Origin: an uncultured Eubacteriales bacterium
Lineage (GTDB): Bacteria > Bacillota > Clostridia > Lachnospirales > Bianqueaceae
Direction of reading: 5' to 3'
Assembly (NCBI GenBank): GCA_900316145.1
Contig: ONBQ01000063.1
Location: 1-32,363, forward strand
DNA: 32,363 nucleotides
How positions within the stretch are numbered: position 1 is the first letter of the stretch; the number at the start of each line of letters is the position of its first letter. Shown here one piece after another: positions 6,897-13,677 of this stretch. The notes under the pieces were generated by a model, which was not told the DNA's origin, searched no databases, and saw only the letters and a list, made by a program, of their open reading frames with translations. The position numbers and the translations under genes were made by a program.

Positions 6897-8290
6897 ATTG
6901 GAATCAAAACAAAGCAGAAAACGTCCATATCGCGTATATCGGCGGGGGATCCAGGGGATGGGCCTGGGGTCTGATGAGCGATCTGGCTTCGGCAGAAGAC
7001 ATGAGCGGGACCGTATATCTGTATGATATCGATCTGAAAGCGGCTAAGAATAACGAGATCATCGGAAACCGGATCCGGGACGTGGAAGGAGCCAAGTCCG
7101 TCTGGGAATACAAAGCGGTCGAAACGATCGGAGAAGCGCTTTGCGGCGCGGATTTCGTCGTGATCTCGATCCTGCCGGGTACCTTCGATGAAATGGAATC
7201 GGATGTTCATACGCCTGAAAAATACGGGATCTATCAGTCTGTCGGCGATACCTCCGGCCCGGGCGGCATCATTCGCGCTATGCGCACCATCCCCATGATG
7301 GAGGTGATCGCGAAGGCGGTCCAGGAGTATTGCCCGAACGCCTGGGTCATCAACTACACCAATCCGATGACGGTCTGCGTGCGTGCTTTGTACAAAACCT
7401 TCCCGCAGATCAAAGCCTTCGGATGCTGCCACGAAGTGTTCGGCACGCAGAAGGTCCTGCAGGAGATGCTGAAAAATGAGTGCGGAATCGAAGCGACGAG
7501 GGATGAGATCAAAGTCAATGTGGTCGGTGTCAATCATTTCACCTGGCTGACCAAAGCTCAGTATCGGAATACAGATCTGTTCCCGCTGTATAAGGCTTAT
7601 GCGGAGAAATACCGCGAGACCGGCGTACCCAGAGCCCATGAGGGCAACTGGGTATCCAGCTCCGACTATTTCGGCTGCCTGGAGAAGGTCAAATTCGACC
7701 TCTTCCTGCGCTATGGCGCGATCGCCGCAGCTGGCGACAGACATCTGGCTGAATTCTGCCCGGGTGACTGGTATCTGAAAGATCCTGAGACCGTTGCAGA
7801 CTGGAAGTTCGCCTTGACGCCGGTCAGCTGGCGGAAAGAAGACCTGAAGAACCGCCTGGCCAGAAGCCAGCGTCTGGTATCCGGGGAGGAGACTTTTAAG
7901 ATCAATAATACCGGAGAAGAAGGCGTGAACCAAATGCGGGCTCTGCTGGGTCTGGGGGATCTGGTGACCAACGTGAATCTTCCGAATATGGGTCAGATCC
8001 CGAATCTTCCTTTAGAAGCGGTCGTCGAGACCAATGCGGCTTTCCGCGCGGACAGCGTTCAGCCGGTCATGGCAGGGGCGCTGCCGGAGGCCATCCTGCC
8101 CTTGGTTGGACGTGTCGCGGCGGAGCAGGAAGTGATCGTTTCCGGCTGTATGAACAGAGACAAAGAGGAAGTGTTCCGGGCATTCGTCAGTGATCCGCTG
8201 GTCCGCCTGCCTTTGAATGAAATCCGGGCCATGTTTGAGGAAATGATCGAAAAGACCCGTTCTTATCTGACGGAATATGAGAGGGCTTGA
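6893..8290 (+). CDS. Glycoside hydrolase family 4 protein, probable alpha-galacturonidase
   Basis: GH4 enzymes cleave glycosides by an unusual oxidation-elimination mechanism using NAD+ and a divalent metal. The 465-residue product has the N-terminal dinucleotide motif GGGSRGW (residues 17-23), NYTNPMT (154-160), the metal-binding CHEV motif (179-182) and GVNHFTW (212-218). The CHEV signature is the one reported for alpha-galacturonidases such as Bacillus LplD, whereas alpha-glucosidases and melibiases of this family carry other C-x-x-x motifs. The specificity call therefore rests on one motif and family knowledge. The protein is cytosolic, so its substrate would be an imported galacturonide, perhaps from pectin. 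AGGAG precedes the ATG, which overlaps the PHP gene stop. Confidence 0.88.
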   Translation: MNWNQNKAENVHIAYIGGGSRGWAWGLMSDLASAEDMSGTVYLYDIDLKAAKNNEIIGNRIRDVEGAKSVWEYKAVETIGEALCGADFVVISILPGTFDEMESDVHTPEKYGIYQSVGDTSGPGGIIRAMRTIPMMEVIAKAVQEYCPNAWVINYTNPMTVCVRALYKTFPQIKAFGCCHEVFGTQKVLQEMLKNECGIEATRDEIKVNVVGVNHFTWLTKAQYRNTDLFPLYKAYAEKYRETGVPRAHEGNWVSSSDYFGCLEKVKFDLFLRYGAIAAAGDRHLAEFCPGDWYLKDPETVADWKFALTPVSWRKEDLKNRLARSQRLVSGEETFKINNTGEEGVNQMRALLGLGDLVTNVNLPNMGQIPNLPLEAVVETNAAFRADSVQPVMAGALPEAILPLVGRVAAEQEVIVSGCMNRDKEEVFRAFVSDPLVRLPLNEIRAMFEEMIEKTRSYLTEYERA

Positions 8291-8295
8291 AAAAA

Positions 8296-8400
8296 CGTTA
8301 CTGTTCAGCGCCAAGCCATAAGCATAAGATCATGCAAGCTTGCTTGCATAAATATAATGCTTTATGGCTTGGCTCCCGGGCGGGTTGCTGTACAGTCACG
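8296..8400. repeat. 105-bp nested palindrome between the GH4 gene and the G3E GTPase gene
   Basis: Three nested inverted repeats share a centre. The outer arms are 8296-8309 and 8387-8400 (12 of 14 positions pair). The middle arms are CCAAGCCATAA (8311-8321) and TTATGGCTTGG (8362-8372), perfect, continued by GCAT/ATGC with one bulged T. The inner hairpin is ATGCAAG/CTTGCAT (8332-8338 and 8343-8349) with loop CTTG. A short GC-rich asymmetric stretch, 8373-8386, sits on the right side. No coding sequence is supported. It could be a strong RNA structure ending the GH4 message, a dispersed palindromic repeat, or an element end; no long T tract follows directly. Confidence 0.8.
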
Positions 8401-8418
8401 AAAAAGCTCTCTTTTTTG

Positions 8419-8447
8419 TTGCATAAGAAAGTCGATTATGATATACT
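8419..8447 (+). promoter_or_regulatory. Promoter of the G3E GTPase gene
   Basis: TTGCAT (8419-8424) and TATACT (8442-8447) are 17 bases apart. The leader of about 48 bases ends in the AAAGGAG ribosome binding site. No Zur-type dyad is obvious in the leader. Confidence 0.8.
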
Positions 8448-8501
8448 AACTACGTATGTTCAATTACAAAGTTTAAACCATATATAAAGGAGTGTTATTT
8501 C

Positions 8502-9626
8502 ATGGCAAAAAACAAATTGGTTCCCATTACTGTATTGACCGGATATCTGGGTGCCGGCAAGACCACCCTCCTGAACAATGTTCTGAAGAACCAGGAAGGT
8601 TATAAAGTAGCGGTCATCGTTAATGATATCGGCGAGATCAATATCGACGCCAGCCTCATCGAGAAGGGCGGAAGCATCGAGCAGGAAGATGTCGCGCCGC
8701 TGACCAATGGCTGCATCTGCTGCACCCTGAAGACAGATCTTATGAATCAGATCATTGATCTGGTCAAATCCGGCAAGTTTGATTATATCCTGATCGAGGC
8801 ATCCGGTATCTGCGAGCCGCTGCCGATCGCGCAGACCATCTCCTACATGGATGGTTCCGCCAACAACCCGAGAGTGCCGGCTGTCTGCTATCTGGACAAC
8901 ATGGTCACCATCGTGGACGCGGCCCGTCTGGTAACAGAGTTCGCCAACGGCAATCAGCTGCTGACCGAGGACCTGGATGAAGATGATATCGAAAATCTTC
9001 TGATCCAGCAGATCGAGTTCTGCAATACGGTCATCATCAATAAGGTGGACCTGGTAACTCCGGAACAGCTGGGCGAAGTCAAGGCGATCATCCGTGAACT
9101 GCAGCCCAACGCCAAGATGATCGAGGCAACGCAGGGCAATGTCGCGGTCAGCGAGATCCTTGATACGCATAATTTCGACTTTGAGAAGGCCTCCATGTCC
9201 GCCGGCTGGATCGAAGCGCTGGAGAATCCGGAAGAGGAAGAAGAAGAGGGCGAACTGCTGGAGTACGGCATCGGAACCTTCGTATACTATCGCCGCCGTC
9301 CGTTCAACAAAGAGCGGTTCGAGGATTTCGTCAACGCATGGCCGAAGGAGATCATCCGCTGCAAGGGCGTTCTGTGGTTCTCCGAGGATCGTACCACCGC
9401 GTACATGTTTGAGCAGTCCGGTCGTCAGATCCAGGCAGTCGATGCCGGTTATTGGCTGGCCACCGCGCCGAAATGGCAGCAGAAGGAAGCCATCCGCCGG
9501 GATCCGTCCATTAAGGAAGACTGGGATGAGGTCTATGGAGACCGCATGGACAGACTGGTCTTCATCGGAAAAGACATGGATAAGGACGCGATCATCCAGG
9601 CTTTGGACAAGGCTCTGGACAAATAA
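8502..9626 (+). CDS. CobW-type G3E GTPase (COG0523), probable metallochaperone
   Basis: The 374-residue product belongs to the G3E P-loop GTPases that deliver metals. The Walker A motif GYLGAGKTT is at residues 14-22, and the metal-binding CxCC motif (NGCICC, Cys71, Cys73, Cys74) follows. Then come the Walker-B-like EASGICEP and the guanine-specificity motif NKVD in VIINKVDLV. An acidic linker ENPEEEEEEGE leads to a CobW C-terminal domain (YGIGTFVYYRRRPF onward). COG0523 members include zinc chaperones and cobalamin-linked CobW. The late cobalamin genes are 6 kb away in another unit, so a cobalamin role is not implied; zinc is a reasonable alternative. It has its own promoter and AAAGGAG site. 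Confidence 0.9.
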   Translation: MAKNKLVPITVLTGYLGAGKTTLLNNVLKNQEGYKVAVIVNDIGEINIDASLIEKGGSIEQEDVAPLTNGCICCTLKTDLMNQIIDLVKSGKFDYILIEASGICEPLPIAQTISYMDGSANNPRVPAVCYLDNMVTIVDAARLVTEFANGNQLLTEDLDEDDIENLLIQQIEFCNTVIINKVDLVTPEQLGEVKAIIRELQPNAKMIEATQGNVAVSEILDTHNFDFEKASMSAGWIEALENPEEEEEEGELLEYGIGTFVYYRRRPFNKERFEDFVNAWPKEIIRCKGVLWFSEDRTTAYMFEQSGRQIQAVDAGYWLATAPKWQQKEAIRRDPSIKEDWDEVYGDRMDRLVFIGKDMDKDAIIQALDKALDK

Positions 9627-9638
9627 ATCATTTACCTT

Positions 9639-10505
9639 ATGAATCCCATCATTCATGACATTCTTCGGTGGCCGTGGCATTTAGGCACGGCCATCGTGCT
9701 CCTCTGGAATCAGACCAAGACCGGTAAGAAACTGGTCACGTCAGAGTATACTCTGACATCCAAAAAGCTGCCAAAGGAGTTCGACGGTTTTCGTATCGTG
9801 CATCTGACTGATCTGCACGGGCGCCTGTTTGGAGCGGCCCAAAAAGACTTGATCAAAAAGATCCGCGGGCTTCATCCGGATATCGTGCTGGTAACCGGGG
9901 ATATGTACGGGTACAGTACCCGGCCCAAGGACCGGGTAGCTCCTACCGTCCTCTTTCAGAGACTGTCAGAGGAATATCCGACCTACGCGATCCTGGGCAA
10001 CCATGAAACCAGAGATCCCCGTTTCGATGAGATCCTGCAGGATATGCTGGGCACCAAGGTCCACCTTCTTAGGGATGAGATGGTCCATCTGGAAAAAGAC
10101 GGAGCCACCATCGGCCTGGGAGGCCTGGAGACCGATGAAATGCGGGACCTGATGCAGAAGGAAAACATGGAAAAGCTTAAGGAACGGCTGGAGACTACCT
10201 TCCGGGATCTGAAAGACCATCCGGAGCCGTTCGTGATCCTGATGGCCCATAAGCCGGAACTGCTGGAGTACTATAGCCGGTATCAGGCTGACCTGATTTT
10301 CAGCGGTCACGCCCATGGCGGGCTGGTCGAAGTCCCGATCCTGAAAAAGAGACTTCTGGCGCCGGGACAGGGATTATTCCCCAAATATACTGAAGGCCTG
10401 TATTTGCGTGACAGATCGTTGATGGTGCTCAGCACCGGCCTGGGAGGTCCGAGATTCTATATTCAGCCGGAGATCGTAAGTGTCACTTTGAAAAAAGGAA
10501 AATGA
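9639..10505 (+). CDS. Metallophosphoesterase (YkuE/YaeI-like)
   Basis: The 288-residue product is a calcineurin-like metallophosphoesterase. The dimetal ligands are visible in order: LTDLHG (Asp58, His60), VTGDMYG (Asp88), LGNHET (Asn, His), MAHKPE and SGHAHGG. A hydrophobic N-terminal stretch (about residues 12-23) may anchor it to the membrane, as in YkuE/YaeI relatives thought to act on lipid or cell-wall-related phosphates. It follows the G3E GTPase after 12 bases and probably shares its transcript. The region before the ATG has no recognisable Shine-Dalgarno sequence, so initiation is probably weak or coupled to the upstream gene. Substrate is unknown. Confidence 0.87.
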   Translation: MNPIIHDILRWPWHLGTAIVLLWNQTKTGKKLVTSEYTLTSKKLPKEFDGFRIVHLTDLHGRLFGAAQKDLIKKIRGLHPDIVLVTGDMYGYSTRPKDRVAPTVLFQRLSEEYPTYAILGNHETRDPRFDEILQDMLGTKVHLLRDEMVHLEKDGATIGLGGLETDEMRDLMQKENMEKLKERLETTFRDLKDHPEPFVILMAHKPELLEYYSRYQADLIFSGHAHGGLVEVPILKKRLLAPGQGLFPKYTEGLYLRDRSLMVLSTGLGGPRFYIQPEIVSVTLKKGK

Positions 10506-10506
10506 A

Positions 10507-10545
10507 CAATCGTAAACCTGATTACAGTTACAAGGTTGACAATTG
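10507..10545 (+). promoter_or_regulatory. Probable BirA (biotin repressor) operator for bioY
   Basis: CAATCGTAAACC (10507-10518) and GGTTGACAATTG (10534-10545) are inverted repeats matching at 10 of 12 positions, with a 15-base spacer. The half-site pattern (GTAAACC...GGTT-ACAA) and spacing fit BirA operators known from Bacillota biotin genes. The right arm contains the -35 box of the bioY promoter, so binding would block transcription when biotin is plentiful. Confidence 0.75.
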
Positions 10546-10564
10546 ACCCCCTTTGTGGTATATT
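10536..10564 (+). promoter_or_regulatory. bioY promoter
   Basis: A consensus TTGACA (10536-10541) and TATATT (10559-10564) are 17 bases apart. Predicted transcription starts near 10571, leaving a leader of about 20 bases. Confidence 0.85.
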
Positions 10565-10586
10565 CTTTCCGCAAGGGGGGATTTTT
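10547..10586 (+). terminator. Terminator hairpin of the upstream transcript, overlapping the bioY promoter and ribosome binding site
   Basis: CCCCCTTTG (10547-10555) pairs with CAAGGGGGG (10572-10580) over 9 bp with one U-G pair and a 16-base loop. A then five T residues follow. The right arm is also the G-rich ribosome binding site of bioY, and the loop contains the bioY -10 box. Confidence 0.6.
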
Positions 10587-10590
10587 ACAT

Positions 10591-11139
10591 ATGAAACATG
10601 ATCATACGGTTTTGGAACTGGTTACGACCGGTGTTCTGGCAGCGGTCATATGCGTGCTGGCGCCTCTGGGGCTTCCTATCGATCCAGTGCCCATCTCATT
10701 GGCTACATTTGCAGTTATGCTGACGAGCTATGTCGCGGGATGGAAAAAAGGAAGTGTAGCGGTCCTGATCTATCTGATCCTCGGGGCTGTGGGCGTACCG
10801 GTCCTTTCCGGTTATACCGGCGGGCTCTCCAAGGTCATCGGGCCGACCGGCGGCTACCTGATCGGATATATTCCGCTGGCCTTCTGTACCGGATGGTTCG
10901 CCGAAAAGCATCGCAGCAATGTCATCCTTACGGTCGCGGGCATGCTGATCGGAACGATCATCCTGTATGCGCTGGGAACCGTCTGGCTGGCATTCCAGAT
11001 GAAGATGGACCTTAAGGCGGCGTTGGGAGCCGGCGTACTGCCTTTCCTGCCGGGCGATGCCGCAAAGATCGTGATCACGCAGGTGCTGGGACCGATTCTC
11101 TATACGGCTTTGAAAAAGGGAGGCGTCCTTACAAAGTAA
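10591..11139 (+). CDS. bioY: BioY, biotin ECF transporter substrate-binding (S) component
   Basis: BioY is the membrane protein that binds biotin and, usually with a shared EcfAA'T energizing module, imports it. The 182-residue product is of normal size with about six hydrophobic segments. Family landmarks are visible: GLPIDPVPISLATFAVML near the start, the GxxGVPVLSGYTGG block, and GPTGGYLIGYI. The ATG at 10591 follows a G-rich ribosome binding site ten bases upstream. No ecfA/ecfT genes are in the window. A likely BirA operator lies over its promoter, which strongly supports biotin as the substrate, and no biotin synthesis genes are nearby. A strong terminator follows, so it is monocistronic. 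Confidence 0.95.
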   Translation: MKHDHTVLELVTTGVLAAVICVLAPLGLPIDPVPISLATFAVMLTSYVAGWKKGSVAVLIYLILGAVGVPVLSGYTGGLSKVIGPTGGYLIGYIPLAFCTGWFAEKHRSNVILTVAGMLIGTIILYALGTVWLAFQMKMDLKAALGAGVLPFLPGDAAKIVITQVLGPILYTALKKGGVLTK

Positions 11140-11145
11140 GCGCAG

Positions 11146-11180
11146 AAGAGTCATTCAACGTACTGTTGAATGACTCTTTT
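11146..11180 (+). terminator. Rho-independent terminator of bioY
   Basis: A perfect 14-bp stem, AAGAGTCATTCAAC (11146-11159) with GTTGAATGACTCTT (11165-11178), has loop GTACT and is followed by T residues. Confidence 0.9.
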
Positions 11181-11183
11181 CTA

Positions 11184-11212
11184 TTGCGAAAAATAAAGGC
11201 TTGGTGTATAAT
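11184..11212 (+). promoter_or_regulatory. argH promoter
   Basis: TTGCGA (11184-11189) and a perfect TATAAT (11207-11212) are separated by 17 bases, about 40 bases before the argH start. It follows directly on the bioY terminator. I saw no clear ARG box. Confidence 0.78.
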
Positions 11213-11251
11213 GTAAAAATAGCCTAATTATGGAGTCAAGGAGGCAAATAC

Positions 11252-12589
11252 ATGAAACTTTGGGGCGGACGGTTCCGCGAAGAAGAGAATCGGATCATGG
11301 AGGATTTCAATACCTCTTTTCCGTTTGACTATAGATTGTACAGGCAGGATATCACCGGAAGCATGGCCCATGTGGATATGCTGGGAGCCTGCGGTATCAT
11401 TACCCAAGAGGAGGCAGCTGCCATTCGGCAGGGGCTCGAGGGCATCCTTTCTGATATTGAGAATGGAAGTCTTCCCTTGCAGGGTGATTATGAAGATATC
11501 CACACTTTTGTGGAGGCCAACCTGATCCTTCGGATCGGTGATGTAGGCAAGAAGCTGCACACCGGACGCAGCCGTAATGACCAGGTCGCGTTGGATATGC
11601 GCATGTATGCCCGGGAGCAGGCCCAGGTCTTAAGCGATCTGCTGGAAAACCTGATCCAGGCGCTTGAACAAAAGGGAGCGGAGTATCCTTGCATCATGCC
11701 CGGTTATACGCACCTGCAGCGTGCCCAGGCGGTCATGTTCCCGTATTACATGAGTGCTTATGTCAGTATGTTCCGGCGTGACAGAAAACGTCTTTTAAAC
11801 GCGCGGGAGATCCTCAATGAAAGCCCGTTGGGCTGTGCGGCTCTGGCCGGCACTACCCATGAGATCGATCGGTCTATGACGGCGGCGGCACTGGATTTTG
11901 CCAAGCCGGTCGATAATTTCCTGGACGGCGTCAGTGACCGGGATTATCTGCTGGAACTGTCCGGCGCAATGGCCATCATCATGATGCACTTAAGCCGTCT
12001 GAGCGAGGAACTCATCCTGTGGAGCTCTCAGGAGTTTAAGTTCGTCACGATCGATGACGCGTATTCTACCGGATCGAGCATCATGCCGCAAAAGAAAAAT
12101 CCGGATGCCTGTGAGCTGGTGCGCGGCAAGACAGGCCGTGTTTACGGAGATCTGATGGGGCTCCTTACCACCATGAAGGGGCTGGTCCTGGCTTATAATA
12201 AGGATATGCAGGAGGATAAGCCGCAGTTCTTTGACGCGGTCGATACCGTGACTTCCTGCCTGACCATCATGGCAGAAGTGATCCGCACGCTGCATGTGCA
12301 TCCCGATGTAATGACCAAAAGCGTACGGCAGGGCTTCCTGAATGCTACGGAAGTGGCGGATTACCTGGTAGCCCGCGGCGTCCCGTTCCGTGATGCTCAC
12401 GGCATCGTAGGCCGTATCGTCATCCTGTGCGAGGACAAGGGCTGCGCGATCGAGGATCTGACCCTGGATGAATTAAAACAGTTTTCAGACTGTTTCGATG
12501 ATTCGATCTATCAGTACATCGACTATCAGAACATTCTGAAAAAAGGAAACAAGAAGGAAATGACCGGTTATGAGAAGACGCGGGAATAA
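11252..12589 (+). CDS. argH: Argininosuccinate lyase
   Basis: ArgH splits argininosuccinate into arginine and fumarate, the last step of arginine synthesis. The 445-residue product starts with the family signature MKLWGGRF. It contains DYEDIHTFVE, HTGRSRNDQVALDMR, PGYTHLQRAQ (catalytic His), SPLGCAALAGTT and the fumarase-superfamily signature GSSIMPQKKNPD with the catalytic serine loop. The length is slightly below the usual 455-465, the shortfall being at the C-terminus. AGGAGG precedes the ATG. argG, normally adjacent, is not in the window. Its last 20 bases overlap the next gene if that gene starts at 12570. Confidence 0.97.
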   Translation: MKLWGGRFREEENRIMEDFNTSFPFDYRLYRQDITGSMAHVDMLGACGIITQEEAAAIRQGLEGILSDIENGSLPLQGDYEDIHTFVEANLILRIGDVGKKLHTGRSRNDQVALDMRMYAREQAQVLSDLLENLIQALEQKGAEYPCIMPGYTHLQRAQAVMFPYYMSAYVSMFRRDRKRLLNAREILNESPLGCAALAGTTHEIDRSMTAAALDFAKPVDNFLDGVSDRDYLLELSGAMAIIMMHLSRLSEELILWSSQEFKFVTIDDAYSTGSSIMPQKKNPDACELVRGKTGRVYGDLMGLLTTMKGLVLAYNKDMQEDKPQFFDAVDTVTSCLTIMAEVIRTLHVHPDVMTKSVRQGFLNATEVADYLVARGVPFRDAHGIVGRIVILCEDKGCAIEDLTLDELKQFSDCFDDSIYQYIDYQNILKKGNKKEMTGYEKTRE

Positions 12590-13415
12590 AATGGATCGCA
12601 AGCTGTTTGGCGCGCTTCTCTTCGGCGCTGTCGCCCTCATCGTCCTCTTGATCACGGTCGTGATCGTAGACAAGAAAAACAAGCCGGGACAGGTTCCGGA
12701 GGATGTGGTCGAAGATGAGGTCGACAGCTGGACAGAAAAGGTGACCAATTGGCTTTGGATGGTGGATGAGGAACATGCTTTGCCCATCAGCTTTGAGCCG
12801 GACAACCTGGAAGAGCTGGAAAACACTGGGATCCGTCTTCAGACAGAGGCGCTGAAGGCCTTCACCCAGATGACTTCTGTCATGGATACTCCGGTCTTTG
12901 CCGCGAATGGTTATATCTCGGCCTCCGCGCAACAGAACCTGTACGAGAGCAAATTCCAGGAGTTCCTGGATGAAGGTTACACTCAAGAGCGCGCGGCTAT
13001 GGCTATCAAAGAGTACTATTCTCCGGGCGGCCAGGATGAACATCAGCTGGGGCTTACGGTCGATGTTTGCGCGGACAGTGAGCGAAAGCTGGATTATGAG
13101 TTCCGGTCCACGGATCAGGGACGCTGGCTGAGTGAGCATGCGTGGGAATATGGATTCGTCTTCCGTAGTGAATCGAAGCCTTGGCAGATCCGCTATGTGG
13201 GAGATGTCCATGCGCAGATCATGCATGAACAAGGTTTAAGTCTGGAAGAATATCTGAGTTATCTGCAGGAAAAGGGTACGCTTTATGTGTCAGTGGGACA
13301 GGCCAATCTGGATCTGGTGATCTATTATACGGACACGCTGGATAAGATCCCGTTTGCGATCAAAGAAGTATCTGGAGATAATAACGGCCATTATATCGTT
13401 ACCTGCTATCGATAA
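12570..13415 (+). CDS. Membrane-anchored VanY-like D,D-carboxypeptidase homologue with degenerate active site
   Basis: The 281-residue product has an N-terminal membrane anchor (about residues 11-34), a short acidic linker and a VanY-type peptidase domain (about 65-225). The C-terminal extension of about 55 residues is unlike the core. The fold is recognisable from MVDEEHALP, EHQLGLTVD, EYGFVFR and PWQIRYVGDVHA. The active enzymes carry SGYRS, SxHQxGxAxD and E-x-W-H. Here the arginine motif reads NGYISAS, the serine is Asp156, the catalytic Glu is Lys203 and the third zinc-ligand His is Gln206. Only His158 and Asp165 remain. It is probably not a peptidase. ATG 12591 is an alternative start with a weaker upstream site; 12570 overlaps argH by 20 bases. 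Confidence 0.85.
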   Translation: MRRRGNKMDRKLFGALLFGAVALIVLLITVVIVDKKNKPGQVPEDVVEDEVDSWTEKVTNWLWMVDEEHALPISFEPDNLEELENTGIRLQTEALKAFTQMTSVMDTPVFAANGYISASAQQNLYESKFQEFLDEGYTQERAAMAIKEYYSPGGQDEHQLGLTVDVCADSERKLDYEFRSTDQGRWLSEHAWEYGFVFRSESKPWQIRYVGDVHAQIMHEQGLSLEEYLSYLQEKGTLYVSVGQANLDLVIYYTDTLDKIPFAIKEVSGDNNGHYIVTCYR

Positions 13416-13455
13416 TGCAATGAGGCCCCTAAAGGCCGACAAAAAGGAATAGATC

Positions 13456-13674
13456 ATGGATATTCGACTGCATGATATCGTACGGCTGAAGAAGCCGCAT
13501 CCCTGCGGCAGCCTGGAATGGGAAGTGCTTCGGACTGGGATCGATTTCCGGATCCGGTGCGCCGGCTGCGGGCATGAAGTAATGCTTCCGCGCGAAAAGC
13601 TGGAAAAGCGCGTGCGCAGGATCCTAAGGGGAGAAGAGGAGATCAATCCCAATAAAAAGAACAAGGAGGAGTAA
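13456..13674 (+). CDS. DUF951 family protein
   Basis: The 72-residue product matches DUF951 (COG4481), small proteins found across Bacillota near replication and GdpP genes. It begins MDIRLHDIVRLKKPHPCG and has a second Cys pair in RCAGCGHEV. The three or four cysteines suggest a small metal-binding or nucleic-acid-binding fold. The PREKLEKRVRRI helix and the lysine-rich tail fit RNA or DNA contact, but function is not established. AAAAGGAA precedes the ATG. The gdpP start is three bases after the stop, so the two are co-translated. Length is normal for the family. Confidence 0.9.
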   Translation: MDIRLHDIVRLKKPHPCGSLEWEVLRTGIDFRIRCAGCGHEVMLPREKLEKRVRRILRGEEEINPNKKNKEE

Positions 13675-13677
13675 ACC

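Noticed and set aside
6821-7933. A 370-codon minus-strand open frame opposite the GH4 gene
   Set aside because: It is antisense to intact GH4 motifs, with no promoter or ribosome binding site of its own.
8502-9626. Assigning the G3E GTPase as cobalamin CobW because cobTUSC are in the window
   Set aside because: The cobalamin genes are in a different transcript over 6 kb away, and COG0523 proteins serve several metals.
8460-9680. A 406-codon minus-strand open frame opposite the G3E GTPase
   Set aside because: It is a shadow of a well-supported gene and its composition (runs of Asp, Ile, His, Gln) is that of reverse-complemented coding sequence.
11140-11251. ARG box before argH
   Set aside because: I looked for an ArgR-like dyad near the promoter and found no convincing repeat.
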